A DNA stretch of 64,000 bases from Streptomyces sp. NBC_01317 (lineage in GTDB: Bacteria > Actinomycetota > Actinomycetes > Streptomycetales > Streptomycetaceae), in the NCBI RefSeq assembly GCF_035961655.1, contig NZ_CP108393.1, forward strand, positions 3,765,501 to 3,829,500, written 5' to 3'. The notes beneath the pieces were generated by a model. The model made no database searches. It was not told the origin of the DNA and worked only from the letters and a program-made list of their open reading frames with translations. Position 1 is the first letter of the stretch. Each line of letters opens with the position of its first letter. Shown one piece after another: positions 24,898 through 33,847 of this stretch. The position numbers and the translations under genes were made by a program.

Positions 24898-25632
24898 TCA
24901 CGCGCGCCAGTCCAGCGGGACCTCCTTCGAGCGGTCCCAGGGGACCTCGAAACCGGCGAAATGCAGGATGCGATCGATCAGTCCGGCGGTGAAACCCCAG
25001 ACCAGGGTGGACGCGACCAGGAAGGCCGGGCCCCGGTAACCGCTGGGGTGGAGGGCGCTCACGCGGTGGTCGGGGTCCGTGAGCTCCGCCACGGGGACGG
25101 TGAAGACGCGGGCGGTCTCGGCGGGATCGACGGCGGCGACCGGGGTGGGCCTGCGCCACCAGCCGAGCACGGGGGTCACCACGAAGCCGCTGACGGGGAT
25201 GTAGAGCGCGGGCAGTACGGCGAAGAGCTGGACGCCCGACGGATCGAGGCCGGTCTCCTCCTCCGCCTCGCGCAGCGCCGCCCGCAGGGGCCCGGTGGTC
25301 GTCGGGTCGCCGTCCTCGGGGTCGAGCGCGCCGCCGGGGAACGACGGCTGGCCCGGATGCGAACGCAGGTTCCCCGCCCGCTCCATGAGGAGCAGCTCGG
25401 GGCCGCGCTCGCCCTCCCCGAAGAGGATGAGCACGGCGGACTGCCGTCCGCCGCCGCTCTTGGGCGGCAGGAAACGGCTCAGCTGCTCGGGCGCCACGCC
25501 CAGCGCGGCGCGCGCGACGGGCATGAGCCAGTCGGGCAGCCCGTCCGTGGTCACGTCGACCCCGGTCGTACGGTCGTCGTATGCCGGGTCGCCGTACGTC
25601 CGGTTGTGGTACGTCCTGTCAGCGCGCGTCAT
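24898..25632 (-). CDS. NUDIX hydrolase, CoA-pyrophosphatase type
   Basis: 244 aa. The NUDIX box is GGALDPEDGD...REAEEETGLD, with SFPGG preceding it, as in CoA/NADH diphosphatases. The C-terminal VWGFTAGLIDRIL is typical of the NudL subgroup. The ATG at 25632 is preceded by AGGGG; a GTG at 25638 is in frame. The adjacent position to marP and nth is shared with M. tuberculosis Rv3672c. The likely product is 4'-phosphopantetheine plus 3',5'-ADP from CoA, not proven by sequence. Confidence 0.85.
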   Translation of the reverse strand: MTRADRTYHNRTYGDPAYDDRTTGVDVTTDGLPDWLMPVARAALGVAPEQLSRFLPPKSGGGRQSAVLILFGEGERGPELLLMERAGNLRSHPGQPSFPGGALDPEDGDPTTTGPLRAALREAEEETGLDPSGVQLFAVLPALYIPVSGFVVTPVLGWWRRPTPVAAVDPAETARVFTVPVAELTDPDHRVSALHPSGYRGPAFLVASTLVWGFTAGLIDRILHFAGFEVPWDRSKEVPLDWRA

Positions 25633-25875
25633 CTGCACCCCTGTCGCCTAACGCCTGCCGTCGGCCGGATCGTTCCGCCCTCGTCCGGCTCCACCCGTGT
25701 GTGTCGCCGTACGGCTGTGACGCGTCGCCGCACGGCACTCGCGTCGTGCGGCTGTGACGTCATACGGCGCGGGCCCTTCATGCGCTCAACGCGCGCCGTT
25801 CTTCCGCGCGGTCGGTGCCGTCGGTGCGATCCGTGGGACCGGTGTCCGGTACGGGGAGACTCGCCGGCTCGTGCC

Positions 25876-26910
25876 TCATTCCGCGCCCGTACCGCCGCCA
25901 CCGGCTTCCGCACCGGCACCCGCGCCCAGCGGAGGCGCCGGCCTGCCCGGATAGTCGGCGGGCGGGCTCAAACGCTGCCCCGGGTAGCCGCCCTTCTCGT
26001 ACTTGAGGAGCTTCTCCGCCTTCTCCGGGTCCGTCTCCCCCACTCCGTACGACGGACAGAGGTGCGCGATCGGACAGGCGCCGCACGCGGGCTTGCGCGA
26101 GTGGCAGATACGGCGGCCGTGGAAGATCACCCGGTGCGAGAGCATCGTCCACTCGCTCTTGGGGAAGATCGCCTCGATCTCCGCCTCGACCTTCTCCGGG
26201 TCCTCCTGCTCCGTCCACTTCCAGCGGCGCACCAGCCGGCCGAAGTGGGTGTCCACAGTCAGACCAGGGACCCCGAAAGCATTGCCCAACACCACGTTCG
26301 CCGTCTTGCGGCCGACACCGGGCAGCGTCACCAGATCGGCCAGGCGGCCCGGGACCTCACCGTCGAAGTTGTCCCGGAGGGCCGTCGACAGTCCGATGAG
26401 CGACCGCGCCTTGGCCCGGAAGAAGCCCGTCGGGCGGATGATCTGCTCCAGCTCCTCGGGCACGGCCGCGGCCATGTCCTCGGGCGTCGGGTAGGCGGCG
26501 AAGAGCGCGGGGGTGGTCTGGTTCACCCGCAGGTCGGTCGTCTGGGCGGAGAGGACGGTGGCGATCAGCAGCTCGAACGGGTTCCGGAAGTCCAGCTCGG
26601 GGTGGGCGTACGGATACACGTCGGCCAGCTCGCGGTTTATCCGCCGGGCCCGGCGGACCATGGCCAGTCTCGATTCCGGTTTGGCCGCCGTACGGATGGG
26701 CGTACCCGGCGCGGCCGTCTCCGTCCCGGCTCCGCCCGGGGCCGCGTTCCGGGCCGCGGCCTTGCGCACGCCTCGGCCCGCCCCCTTGCCTCGTGGGGCT
26801 TTCGCGGCTTTTTTCGGTTGCTCCGAGGGCTGTTCGCCCACAGCGGAATTACGGTCGGCCGCCACTTCTCCAGCCCTCTCTGCCTGCGCTGTCACCGGCT
26901 TTTTGGACAC
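25876..26910 (-). CDS. nth: Endonuclease III (DNA glycosylase/AP lyase)
   Basis: 344 aa. The core has SAQTTD, the helix-hairpin-helix [12 protein letters not shown] with catalytic Lys, VDTHFGR with catalytic Asp, and the [4Fe-4S] motif C-x6-C-x2-C-x5-C ([17 protein letters not shown]). It removes oxidised pyrimidines. An N-terminal Lys/Ala-rich extension of about 75 residues and a C-terminal Pro/Gly tail make it longer than the 211-aa E. coli enzyme. The start GTG 26910 is the longest frame and has only a weak ribosome binding site. Confidence 0.95.
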   Translation of the reverse strand: MSKKPVTAQAERAGEVAADRNSAVGEQPSEQPKKAAKAPRGKGAGRGVRKAAARNAAPGGAGTETAAPGTPIRTAAKPESRLAMVRRARRINRELADVYPYAHPELDFRNPFELLIATVLSAQTTDLRVNQTTPALFAAYPTPEDMAAAVPEELEQIIRPTGFFRAKARSLIGLSTALRDNFDGEVPGRLADLVTLPGVGRKTANVVLGNAFGVPGLTVDTHFGRLVRRWKWTEQEDPEKVEAEIEAIFPKSEWTMLSHRVIFHGRRICHSRKPACGACPIAHLCPSYGVGETDPEKAEKLLKYEKGGYPGQRLSPPADYPGRPAPPLGAGAGAEAGGGGTGAE

Positions 26911-27012
26911 CCGGCCAGCCTAAAGCCCTCCACTGACATCCGCCCCGGCCCTGGCCGATCACCACTCGAATCGGCCTCCCGGGCACGGTCCGGGGCCCCT
27001 GTACGTCAAGCT

Positions 27013-27026
27013 TGTGACCGATCACA
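27013..27026. promoter_or_regulatory. Crp-like palindrome upstream of crp
   Basis: TGTGACCGATCACA, with perfect TGTGA/TCACA arms and a 4-base spacer, lies 141 bp before the crp start. CRP-family proteins recognise TGTGA-N6-TCACA, so the spacer is shorter than canonical; Streptomyces Crp sites are looser. Autoregulation is possible. Confidence 0.45.
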
Positions 27027-27167
27027 CGGTTTCGAACACGGGGTGGCCCGGCAGACGGCGAGAGGGCCGTGAGATACGGAGCCACCCGAGAACGGACAGC
27101 ACGTACGGCATTATGGGGACCCTGGTTCCGCTCTGGTTCCCTGAGCAGGTCGACAAGGAGAGAACAC

Positions 27168-27842
27168 GTGGACGACGTTCTGCGGCGTGCCCCGCTCTTC
27201 GCGGCGCTCGATGACGAGCAGGCCGGAGAGCTCCGCGCCTCCATGAGTGAAGCGACGCTGGCCCGCGGTGATGCTCTCTTCCACGAGGGCGACCCCGGCG
27301 ACCGTCTCTATGTGGTCACCGAAGGCAAGGTCAAGCTCCACCGCACTTCCCCGGACGGCCGGGAGAACATGCTGGCCGTGCTCGGCCCCGGCGAGCTGAT
27401 CGGCGAGCTGTCCCTCTTCGACCCCGGCCCGCGTACGGCCACGGCGAGCGCGCTCACCGAGGTCAAGCTCCTCGGCCTCGGTCACGGCGACCTCCAGCCC
27501 TGGCTCAACGCCAGGCCCGAGGTGGCCACGGCGCTGCTGCGCGCCGTCGCGCGCCGCCTCCGTAAGACCAACGACCAGATGTCCGACCTGGTCTTCTCCG
27601 ACGTCCCCGGCCGCGTGGCCCGCGCGCTCCTCGACCTGTCGCGCCGCTTCGGTGTGCAGTCGGAGGAGGGCATCCACGTCGTCCACGACCTCACGCAGGA
27701 GGAGCTGGCCCAGCTGGTCGGCGCGTCCCGCGAGACGGTCAACAAGGCGCTCGCGGACTTCGCCCAGCGCGGCTGGCTGCGCCTGGAGGCGCGTGCGGTG
27801 ATCCTGCTGGACGTGGAGCGCCTCGCGAAGCGTTCGCGTTGA
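27168..27842 (+). CDS. crp: Cyclic-AMP receptor protein Crp
   Basis: 224 aa. The N-terminal cyclic-nucleotide-binding domain has ELIGELSLFDPGPRTATASA, the phosphate-binding cassette. A long dimer helix follows, then a winged helix with recognition region LVGASRETVNKALADF. GTG 27168 is preceded by AAGGAG at ideal spacing, and the protein then has the length of S. coelicolor Crp, which it closely matches from memory. It is a global regulator of germination, development and secondary metabolism. The divergent neighbour is nth. Confidence 0.97.
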   Translation: MDDVLRRAPLFAALDDEQAGELRASMSEATLARGDALFHEGDPGDRLYVVTEGKVKLHRTSPDGRENMLAVLGPGELIGELSLFDPGPRTATASALTEVKLLGLGHGDLQPWLNARPEVATALLRAVARRLRKTNDQMSDLVFSDVPGRVARALLDLSRRFGVQSEEGIHVVHDLTQEELAQLVGASRETVNKALADFAQRGWLRLEARAVILLDVERLAKRSR

Positions 27843-27893
27843 GCCACTGGCCGCTGGGCCACTGGCCGCTGGGCCGCTGGCCGCTGGGCCGCT
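27843..27893. repeat. 15-bp tandem repeats directly after crp
   Basis: GCCACTGGCCGCTGG is repeated about 3.4 times, degrading to GCCGCTGG subunits, beginning at the crp stop codon and before its terminator. Confidence 0.85.
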
Positions 27894-27914
27894 GAATCTG
27901 CCGCATCTGTAGGA

Positions 27915-27952
27915 CCATCGTCCGGGCCGCCGTACAGGCGCCCGGACGGTGG
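27915..27952. terminator. Terminator between crp and the convergent MBL gene
   Basis: CCATCGTCCGGGC pairs with GCCCGGACGGTGG (13 bp with one G-T pair, 12-base loop), 18 bp before the stop of the convergent gene, so it can serve both. Confidence 0.8.
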
Positions 27953-27970
27953 CGTGTTCGGACCGAATGA

Positions 27971-28804
27971 TCAGCTGATCAGACCGTGCTCGCGCAGGTA
28001 CTCCAGCTGCGCTCGTACGGACAGCTCCGCCGCCGGCCAGAGTGACCTGTCCACGGCCGCGTAGACCTGCTCCACCACCTCGGACGGCGTGCGGAAGCCG
28101 TTCTCCACCGCCGTCTCGACCTGGGCCAGCCGGTTCGCGCGGTGGGCGAGGTAGAACTCGACCGCTCCCTGGGCGTCGTCCAGGACGGGACCGTGGCCCG
28201 GCAGCACCGTACGGACGCCGTCGTCCACCGTCAGCGAGCGCAGGCGGCGCAGTGAGTCGAGGTAGTCGCCGAGCCGGCCGTCCGGGTGGGCGACGACCGT
28301 GGTGCCCCGCCCGAGAATCGTGTCGCCCGTCAGCACCGCGCGGTCGGCGGGCAGGTGGAAGCAGAGCGAGTCGCCGGTGTGACCGGGGGTCGGGACGACC
28401 CGCAGTTCCAGACCGCCGGTGGTGATCACGTTGCCCGCCGCCAGTCCTTCGTCGCCGAGGCGCAGTGCGGGGTCGAGGGCTCTGACGTGGGTACGGGTCA
28501 GCTGCGCGAAGCGCGCCGCGCCCTCGGCGTGGTCCGGGTGACCGTGGGTGAGCAGGGTCAGCGCGACCCGTTTGCCGGCCTGCCGGGCGGTGTCGACGAC
28601 CGCCTGGAGGTGGAGGTCGTCCAGTGGGCCCGGGTCGATGACCACCGCGAGATCGGAGTCCGGTTCGGAGACGATCCAAGTGTTGGTGCCGTCGAGGGTC
28701 ATGGCGGAGGCGTTCGGCGCGAGGACGTTGACCGCGCGGGCGGTGGCGGGTCCGGAGAGCGTCCCGCCGCGCGGCTGACCGGGCAGAGCTGCGGCGTCCG
28801 TCAT
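27971..28804 (-). CDS. Metallo-beta-lactamase-fold hydrolase
   Basis: 277 aa. The metal motif is THGHPDHAEG (HxHxDH), with further ligands in PTPGHTGDS, LTGDTILG and VLPGHGPV. A C-terminal helical domain resembles LACTB2-type proteins (glyoxalase II-like or endoribonuclease-like); the substrate cannot be told. The start ATG 28804 overlaps the NUDIX stop (ATGA), so both are co-translated. Conserved in the crp neighbourhood of mycobacteria (Rv3677c). Confidence 0.87.
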   Translation of the reverse strand: MTDAAALPGQPRGGTLSGPATARAVNVLAPNASAMTLDGTNTWIVSEPDSDLAVVIDPGPLDDLHLQAVVDTARQAGKRVALTLLTHGHPDHAEGAARFAQLTRTHVRALDPALRLGDEGLAAGNVITTGGLELRVVPTPGHTGDSLCFHLPADRAVLTGDTILGRGTTVVAHPDGRLGDYLDSLRRLRSLTVDDGVRTVLPGHGPVLDDAQGAVEFYLAHRANRLAQVETAVENGFRTPSEVVEQVYAAVDRSLWPAAELSVRAQLEYLREHGLIS

Positions 28805-29715
28805 CGGGGCCCTCCTTCGGCCGGGTCCACGCGCTTGGTGAATTCCTCGTGCCCCGGCCAGCTGAGCACCAGCTCCCCGTCCACCAGCCGCGCGGTCGCC
28901 AGTACGGGCGTCAGGTCGCGGTCCCCGGCCGTGGCGAGCACCTCGGCCACCGAGCCGTACGGCGCGAGCGCCCGCAGGGTCGAGACGGTCGGGGGCATCA
29001 TCAGCAGGTCGCCCCTGTCGTACGCCTCGGTCGCCGCGCCCGGCCCGATCCACACCGTACGGTCGGCTTCCGTGGACGCGTTCCTGGTGCGCTGGCCGAT
29101 CGGCAGCGCGGCCACGAAGAACCAGGTGTCGTACCGGCGCGGTTCGAACTCCGGGGTGATCCAGCGCGCCCACGCGCCGAGCAGGTCGCTGCGCAGCACC
29201 AGGCCGCGGCGGTCGAGCAGGTCCGCGAAGGACAGCTCGTGGCGGACGAGCGCCGCGCGGTCGGCCTCCCAGTCGTCGCCCGTGGTGTCGCCGACGACGG
29301 TCTCCGCCGTCTCGCCCGCGAGCAGGACGCCCGCCTCTTCGAACGTCTCGCGGACCGCCGCGCAGACGATCGCCTGCGCGGAGGCCGCGTCCACGCCGAG
29401 ACGGCGGGCCCACACGTCCCGGCCAGGACCGGCCCAGCCGACCGGCCGGTCGTCGTCGCGGGGGTCCACACCGCCCCCGGGATAGACGTACGCACCGGCC
29501 GCGAAGGCCATCGACGCCTGCCGGCGCAGCATGTGGACCTCGGGCCGACCGGGGCCCGCCCCGGCGCCCGCCACCGCCCCGCCCGCCTCCGCGGGGCCGT
29601 CACGCAGCAGCATCACGGTCGCCGCGCGCCGTGGCGTCACCGCCGTGATCTCACCGGCGGCGAGGGCACGGATCCGCTCGGGCCACTCGGGCGGGTACCA
29701 CTGACCATTGGGCAT
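28801..29715 (-). CDS. NUDIX-domain hydrolase with inserted Nudix box
   Basis: 304 aa. After RRAATVMLLRDG, the sequence VYPGGGVDPRDDD and REtFEEAGVLL gives a Nudix box split by an insert of about 30 residues, as in NUDT19/RP2-like proteins. It may act on CoA-like or dinucleotide substrates. It is coupled to the MBL gene downstream and follows RidA on the same strand. Confidence 0.75.
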   Translation of the reverse strand: MPNGQWYPPEWPERIRALAAGEITAVTPRRAATVMLLRDGPAEAGGAVAGAGAGPGRPEVHMLRRQASMAFAAGAYVYPGGGVDPRDDDRPVGWAGPGRDVWARRLGVDAASAQAIVCAAVRETFEEAGVLLAGETAETVVGDTTGDDWEADRAALVRHELSFADLLDRRGLVLRSDLLGAWARWITPEFEPRRYDTWFFVAALPIGQRTRNASTEADRTVWIGPGAATEAYDRGDLLMMPPTVSTLRALAPYGSVAEVLATAGDRDLTPVLATARLVDGELVLSWPGHEEFTKRVDPAEGGPR

Positions 29716-29825
29716 GGCCGGATGCTATGCGCTGAGCGGACGATGTTCGAGAGGCGTACGGGCCGGCGGTACGCACCGGCTCTCGGCGGCCGGGCGCCGG
29801 ATCGCCGCCCGGCCGGCCCACCGAC

Positions 29826-30317
29826 TCAGTCCTCCGTCAGCTCCACCAGGATCTCGACCTCGACCGGCGCGTCCAGCGGCAGGACCGCCACGCCTACCGC
29901 GCTGCGCGCGTGCACGCCCTTGTCGCCCAGTACCTGGCCCAGCAGCTCGCTGGCGCCGTTGACGACGGCCGGCTGCCCGGTGAAGTCCGCGGCCGAGGCG
30001 ACGAACCCCGTCACCTTCACCACCCGCGCGATGCGGTCCAGGTCGCCGGTGACCGACTTCACGGCGGCCAGGGCGTTCAGGGCGCACGTACGCGCGAGGT
30101 CCTTCGCCTCTTCGGGCGTGACCTCCGCCCCGACCTTGCCGGTGAGCGGAAGCTTGCCCTCCACCATCGGGAGCTGGCCCGACGTGTAGACGTACAGGCC
30201 CGTCCGTACCGCCGGCTGATACGACGCCAGCGGGGCGACGACCTCGGGCAAGGTCAGGCCCAGTCCGGCGAGGGCGGCCTCCACCGTCCCGGCGGCGGCG
30301 CTGTCCGACACGCTCAT
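29826..30317 (-). CDS. RidA/YjgF-family protein
   Basis: 163 aa. Family features are YQPAVRTGLYVYTSGQLP, the ALNALAAVKS helix and a C-terminal LPLDAPVEVEILVEL strand. The canonical Arg near the end of active RidA is not obvious, so enamine/imine deaminase activity is uncertain (Rid-like subfamily). The ATG at 30317 overlaps the stop of the DUF4177 gene (ATGA). Confidence 0.85.
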   Translation of the reverse strand: MSVSDSAAAGTVEAALAGLGLTLPEVVAPLASYQPAVRTGLYVYTSGQLPMVEGKLPLTGKVGAEVTPEEAKDLARTCALNALAAVKSVTGDLDRIARVVKVTGFVASAADFTGQPAVVNGASELLGQVLGDKGVHARSAVGVAVLPLDAPVEVEILVELTED

Positions 30318-30475
30318 GCGGCCCGCTCCCGCTTCAGGTAGGCGACGAGCTGCTCGGGGTTGTTCGGCCCGGGGACGACCTGGACGAGCTCCCAGCCGTC
30401 CTCGCCCCAGGTGTCCAGGATCTGCTTGGTCGCGTGCACGAGAAGGGGCACGGTCGCGTATTCCCACTTGGTCAT
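30314..30475 (-). CDS. DUF4177 small protein
   Basis: 53 aa. Read leftward from ATG 30475: TKWEYATVPLLVHATKQILD followed by TWGEDGWELVQVVPGPNN, ending in a Lys/Arg-rich tail. The WEY...GWELV pattern marks DUF4177, a short beta-rich domain of unknown function. It is translationally coupled to RidA by ATGA, and mycobacteria have the same pair (Rv3678A/Rv3678c). Divergent from the first ArsA-like gene across 95 bp. Confidence 0.85.
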   Translation of the reverse strand: MTKWEYATVPLLVHATKQILDTWGEDGWELVQVVPGPNNPEQLVAYLKRERAA

Positions 30476-30570
30476 GGGGGCGACTGTATCCGTACGGCGG
30501 ATGGCGCCGTATCCGTACCCACGGGCAGCCTCGTGCGTAGCCTGCGGCCTTACTGGTTAGGCTCGAATAC

Positions 30571-31536
30571 GTGAGCAGGCTCCAGGTCGTCAGCGGCAAG
30601 GGCGGCACCGGTAAGACGACGGTCGCCGCCGCCCTCGCGCTCGCCCTCGCGACGGAGGGCAAGCGCACCCTCCTCGTCGAGGTCGAGGGCAGGCAGGGCA
30701 TCGCACAGCTCTTCGAGACGGAGGCCCTTCCGTACGAGGAACGCAAGATCGCCGTCGCCTCGGGCGGCGGGGAGGTGTACGCGCTGGCGATCGACGCCGA
30801 GCGTGCCCTTCTGGACTATCTCCAGATGTTCTACAAGCTCGGCGGGGCCGGGCGGGCGCTGAAGAAGATCGGCGCGATCGACTTCGCGACGACCATCGCC
30901 CCCGGCGTCAGGGACGTCCTGCTGACCGGCAAGGCGTGCGAGGCGGTCCGGCGCAGGGACAGGCAGGGACGTTTCGCCTACGACTACGTGGTGATGGACG
31001 CGCCGCCCACCGGGCGCATCACGCGCTTCCTGAACGTGAACGACGAGGTGGCGGGGCTGGCGAAGATCGGCCCCATACACAATCAGGCGCAGGCGGTGAT
31101 GCGGGTCCTCAAGTCGCCGGGGACCGCCGTGCATCTGGTGACGCTGCTGGAGGAGATGCCGGTCCAGGAGACCGTGGACGGCATCACCGAGCTGCGGGCC
31201 GTGGACCTGCCGGTCGGCAAGGTGATCGTGAACCAGGTACGGCCCCACCTCCTCGACGAGGCCGCCGTCCGCGCCGCGTCGGGGGACCGCCGCAAGGAGG
31301 TCGCCAAGGCGCTCGGTACGGCGGGGGTCAGCGCCCCCACGAAGCTGGTGGGGCCCCTGCTCGACCAGGCGGCGGAGCACGCGCAGCGCGTGGAGCTGGA
31401 GCGCGAGCAGCGGGCCGCCCTGGCGAAGCTGGGGCTGCCCACGTACGAACTCCCCCTGATCGGGGAGGGGATGGACCTCGCCGGTCTCTACCGGCTGGCG
31501 GGGGAGCTACGGCAACTCGGGAAGGCCTTCGCATGA
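30571..31536 (+). CDS. ArsA/Get3-like ATPase, first of a pair
   Basis: 321 aa. Walker A is SGKGGTGKTT (residues 8-17) and switch II is VVMDAPPTGRITRFL. It lacks Cys-rich arsenite sites and has no arsB partner, so arsenical export is unlikely. GTG start at 30571. The stop overlaps the second ATPase gene (ATGA). The M. tuberculosis counterparts Rv3679/Rv3680 form a paired Get3-like complex implicated in envelope metabolism; a heterodimer is inferred. Confidence 0.9.
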   Translation: MSRLQVVSGKGGTGKTTVAAALALALATEGKRTLLVEVEGRQGIAQLFETEALPYEERKIAVASGGGEVYALAIDAERALLDYLQMFYKLGGAGRALKKIGAIDFATTIAPGVRDVLLTGKACEAVRRRDRQGRFAYDYVVMDAPPTGRITRFLNVNDEVAGLAKIGPIHNQAQAVMRVLKSPGTAVHLVTLLEEMPVQETVDGITELRAVDLPVGKVIVNQVRPHLLDEAAVRAASGDRRKEVAKALGTAGVSAPTKLVGPLLDQAAEHAQRVELEREQRAALAKLGLPTYELPLIGEGMDLAGLYRLAGELRQLGKAFA

Positions 31537-32954
31537 CCCGGACTCCGACCGCCTCCCGGTCCTCCTCCAGCAGCCACTCCTCCGCGCTCGACGCGGCGGC
31601 CGCCCCCCTGGAGATCGACCCCCTGCTGGACGACCCGGACACCCGCATCATCGTGTGCTGCGGCTCCGGCGGTGTCGGCAAGACGACCACCGCCGCGGCC
31701 CTCGGCGTACGGGCGGCGGAGCGCGGCCGCACGGTGGTCGTGCTCACGATCGACCCGGCCCGCCGGCTGGCCCAGTCCATGGGCATCGACTCGCTCGACA
31801 ACACCCCGCGCCAGGTGAAGGGCGTCGAGGGTCCCGGCGAACTGCACGCCATGATGCTCGACATGAAGCGGACGTTCGACGAGATCGTCGAGGCGCACGC
31901 GGACCGCGACCGGGCGCGCGCCATCCTGGACAACCCCTTCTACCAGTCCCTGTCGGCCGGATTCGCGGGCACGCAGGAGTACATGGCGATGGAGAAGCTG
32001 GGGCAGTTGCGCGCGCGTGACTCCTGGGACCTGATCATCGTCGACACCCCGCCCTCGCGCTCCGCGCTGGACTTCCTGGACGCGCCGAAGCGGCTCGGGT
32101 CCTTCCTGGACGGGAAGTTCATCAGGTTGCTGATGGCGCCGGCCAAGGTCGGCGGCCGGGCCGGGATGAAGTTCCTGAACGTCGGCATGTCGATGATGAC
32201 CGGCACGATCGGGAAGGTGCTCGGCGGCCAATTCCTCGGTGACGTGCAGATGTTCGTCACCGCGATGGACTCGATGTTCGGCGGGCTGCGGACCCGGGCG
32301 GAGGCGACGTACCGGCTCCTCCAGGCGCCCGGCACGGCCTTCCTGGTGGTCGCGGCGCCCGAGCGGGACGCGCTGCGCGAGGCGGCGTACTTCGTGGAGA
32401 GGCTGGCCGCCGAGGAGATGCCGCTGGCGGGTCTCGTACTCAACCGGGTCCATGGCAGTGGCGCGGCGCGGCTCTCGGCCGAGCGGGCCCTGGCCGCTGC
32501 GGAAAATCTTGAAGAGGGCGGCATTGTGGATCAGGAGCCCGGGAATGCTTCTTCTCGTGGCGCCGCAGCCGCGGCGGGCTCTTCTCCCGGAGCCTCCGAG
32601 GCGGCGCCCGAGCCGCCCCCGGAATCCGCAGAATCCGCAGAACCCTCGGAGGCCTTCGAGTCTCCCGATCCCGAGCCCCCCGTGTCCGACTCGTCCACAA
32701 CTGCGCCTGCCCCACAGGCGGATTCCGTCACACCTTCTGTCACAAGTGTGGAACAGCTGACCGCTGGTTTGCTGCGTCTGCACGCGGAACGGATGCAGGT
32801 GCTCGCGCGCGAACGGCGTACGCGCGACCGCTTCACCGCTCTGCATCCGGAAGTCGCGGTGGCCGAGGTGGCCGCCCTGCCCGGCGACGTTCATGACCTC
32901 GCCGGGCTCAGGGCCATCGGTGATCACCTCGCGGCCGGTCGTAGTACGACCTGA
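31533..32954 (+). CDS. ArsA/Get3-like ATPase, second of a pair
   Basis: 473 aa. After a Ser-rich N-terminus it has a Walker A CGSGGVGKTT, switch I/II in TIDPARRLAQSM and IIVDTPPSRSALDFLD, and a long methionine-rich helical region (GMKFLNVGMSMMTG) like the client groove of Get3. Residues about 330-400 are an acidic Pro/Ser/Glu linker not expected in the fold, before a final helical segment. It is read with the preceding paralogue from one transcript. Confidence 0.9.
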   Translation: MTRTPTASRSSSSSHSSALDAAAAPLEIDPLLDDPDTRIIVCCGSGGVGKTTTAAALGVRAAERGRTVVVLTIDPARRLAQSMGIDSLDNTPRQVKGVEGPGELHAMMLDMKRTFDEIVEAHADRDRARAILDNPFYQSLSAGFAGTQEYMAMEKLGQLRARDSWDLIIVDTPPSRSALDFLDAPKRLGSFLDGKFIRLLMAPAKVGGRAGMKFLNVGMSMMTGTIGKVLGGQFLGDVQMFVTAMDSMFGGLRTRAEATYRLLQAPGTAFLVVAAPERDALREAAYFVERLAAEEMPLAGLVLNRVHGSGAARLSAERALAAAENLEEGGIVDQEPGNASSRGAAAAAGSSPGASEAAPEPPPESAESAEPSEAFESPDPEPPVSDSSTTAPAPQADSVTPSVTSVEQLTAGLLRLHAERMQVLARERRTRDRFTALHPEVAVAEVAALPGDVHDLAGLRAIGDHLAAGRSTT

Positions 32955-33106
32955 CCTGCGAGGACGCGCTCGGAGGCGCGGCTGATCGAGCCGCCACTAC
33001 CGAGCCGTACGGCCGCGCACGTCCAGGCGCACACCAGGACCGTGCGGTGCCGGCCCGCGGGGCGTACCTCTCGTACCTGTCCCGCGGGTTGGTCGTACGT
33101 CCGCGG

Positions 33107-33451
33107 CTAGCCCGCGGCCGCGTACGTCTCGTACGTCTCGTCGTCCTCCAAGCCCACGGGCAGGAGGCCCGCGCTGCGCTCGTACTCCGTACGCGCGGTT
33201 TCGAGCAATCTCCGCCACGACGTGACGGTGGGACGCCTGCGCAGCAGTGCGCGGCGCTCCCGCTCGGTCATCCCGCCCCACACGCCGAATTCGACGCGGT
33301 TGTCCAGCGCGTCCGCCAGGCACTCGGTCCGCACCGGGCAACCGGTGCACACCGCCTTGGCCCTGTTCTGCGCTGCACCCTGCACGAACAATTCATCCGG
33401 ATCGGTAGTGCGGCATGCTGCCTGCGCACTCCAGTCGGTTACCCAGCCCAT
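33107..33451 (-). CDS. wblA: WblA, WhiB-like iron-sulfur transcription factor
   Basis: 114 aa from ATG 33451. Four [4Fe-4S] cysteines lie at 13, 35, 38 and 44 (C-x21-C-x2-C-x5-C). The GVWGGMTERER turn and RRRP basic motif follow. The sequence is nearly identical to my memory of S. coelicolor WblA, a regulator that represses antibiotic production and is needed for sporulation; WhiB4 is the mycobacterial counterpart. The frame extends 19 codons upstream, but there is no ribosome binding site there, whereas AGAGGA precedes 33451. It is convergent with the ArsA pair and divergent from the PBP gene. Confidence 0.95.
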   Translation of the reverse strand: MGWVTDWSAQAACRTTDPDELFVQGAAQNRAKAVCTGCPVRTECLADALDNRVEFGVWGGMTERERRALLRRRPTVTSWRRLLETARTEYERSAGLLPVGLEDDETYETYAAAG

Positions 33452-33847
33452 TCCGGCGCCGTCCTCTCCCGAATCGAGGCTCCCCCACGGCGGTAGCGGC
33501 ATATTCACCGCTGCCAGTTGAGGACGTTACGGAAGGCGGGCACAGCGCAACACCCCCTTCGGGCCCAATCTTGAATGGTCCGAACGGACTATGCGTGCGT
33601 GACAGATCACCCAGGGGAGTGAGCGATGGACATCACTCATGAACCCGGCAAAGCGGGGCAAGAGGGGTGAGTCACAACGGATGTTCAGGGGCAGAAGCAG
33701 TCAATACAGACGTGGCTCCCCGCGTTTCGGGTTCACGGGAAGTTCACATCGAGGGCTTGATGCGCAACCCCGCTGCTGTGACAGTTGGGTACAGCTTAGG
33801 CCAGAGCCTTGACGCGTGTCCGGCGAATGAGAACGTAGGCTGCCCCC
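33452..33847. promoter_or_regulatory. Long divergent regulatory region between wblA and the PBP gene
   Basis: 396 bp with no supported gene. It holds the palindromes GTCCGAACGGAC (33578-33589) and GTGACAGATCAC (33599-33610). The second differs by one base from the palindrome upstream of crp. Confidence 0.55.

Noticed and set aside
30571..32954. Arsenic-resistance operon
   Set aside because: The two ArsA-like ATPases lack arsB, arsC or arsR neighbours and Cys metal sites. Their context is the Get3-like pair beside wblA.
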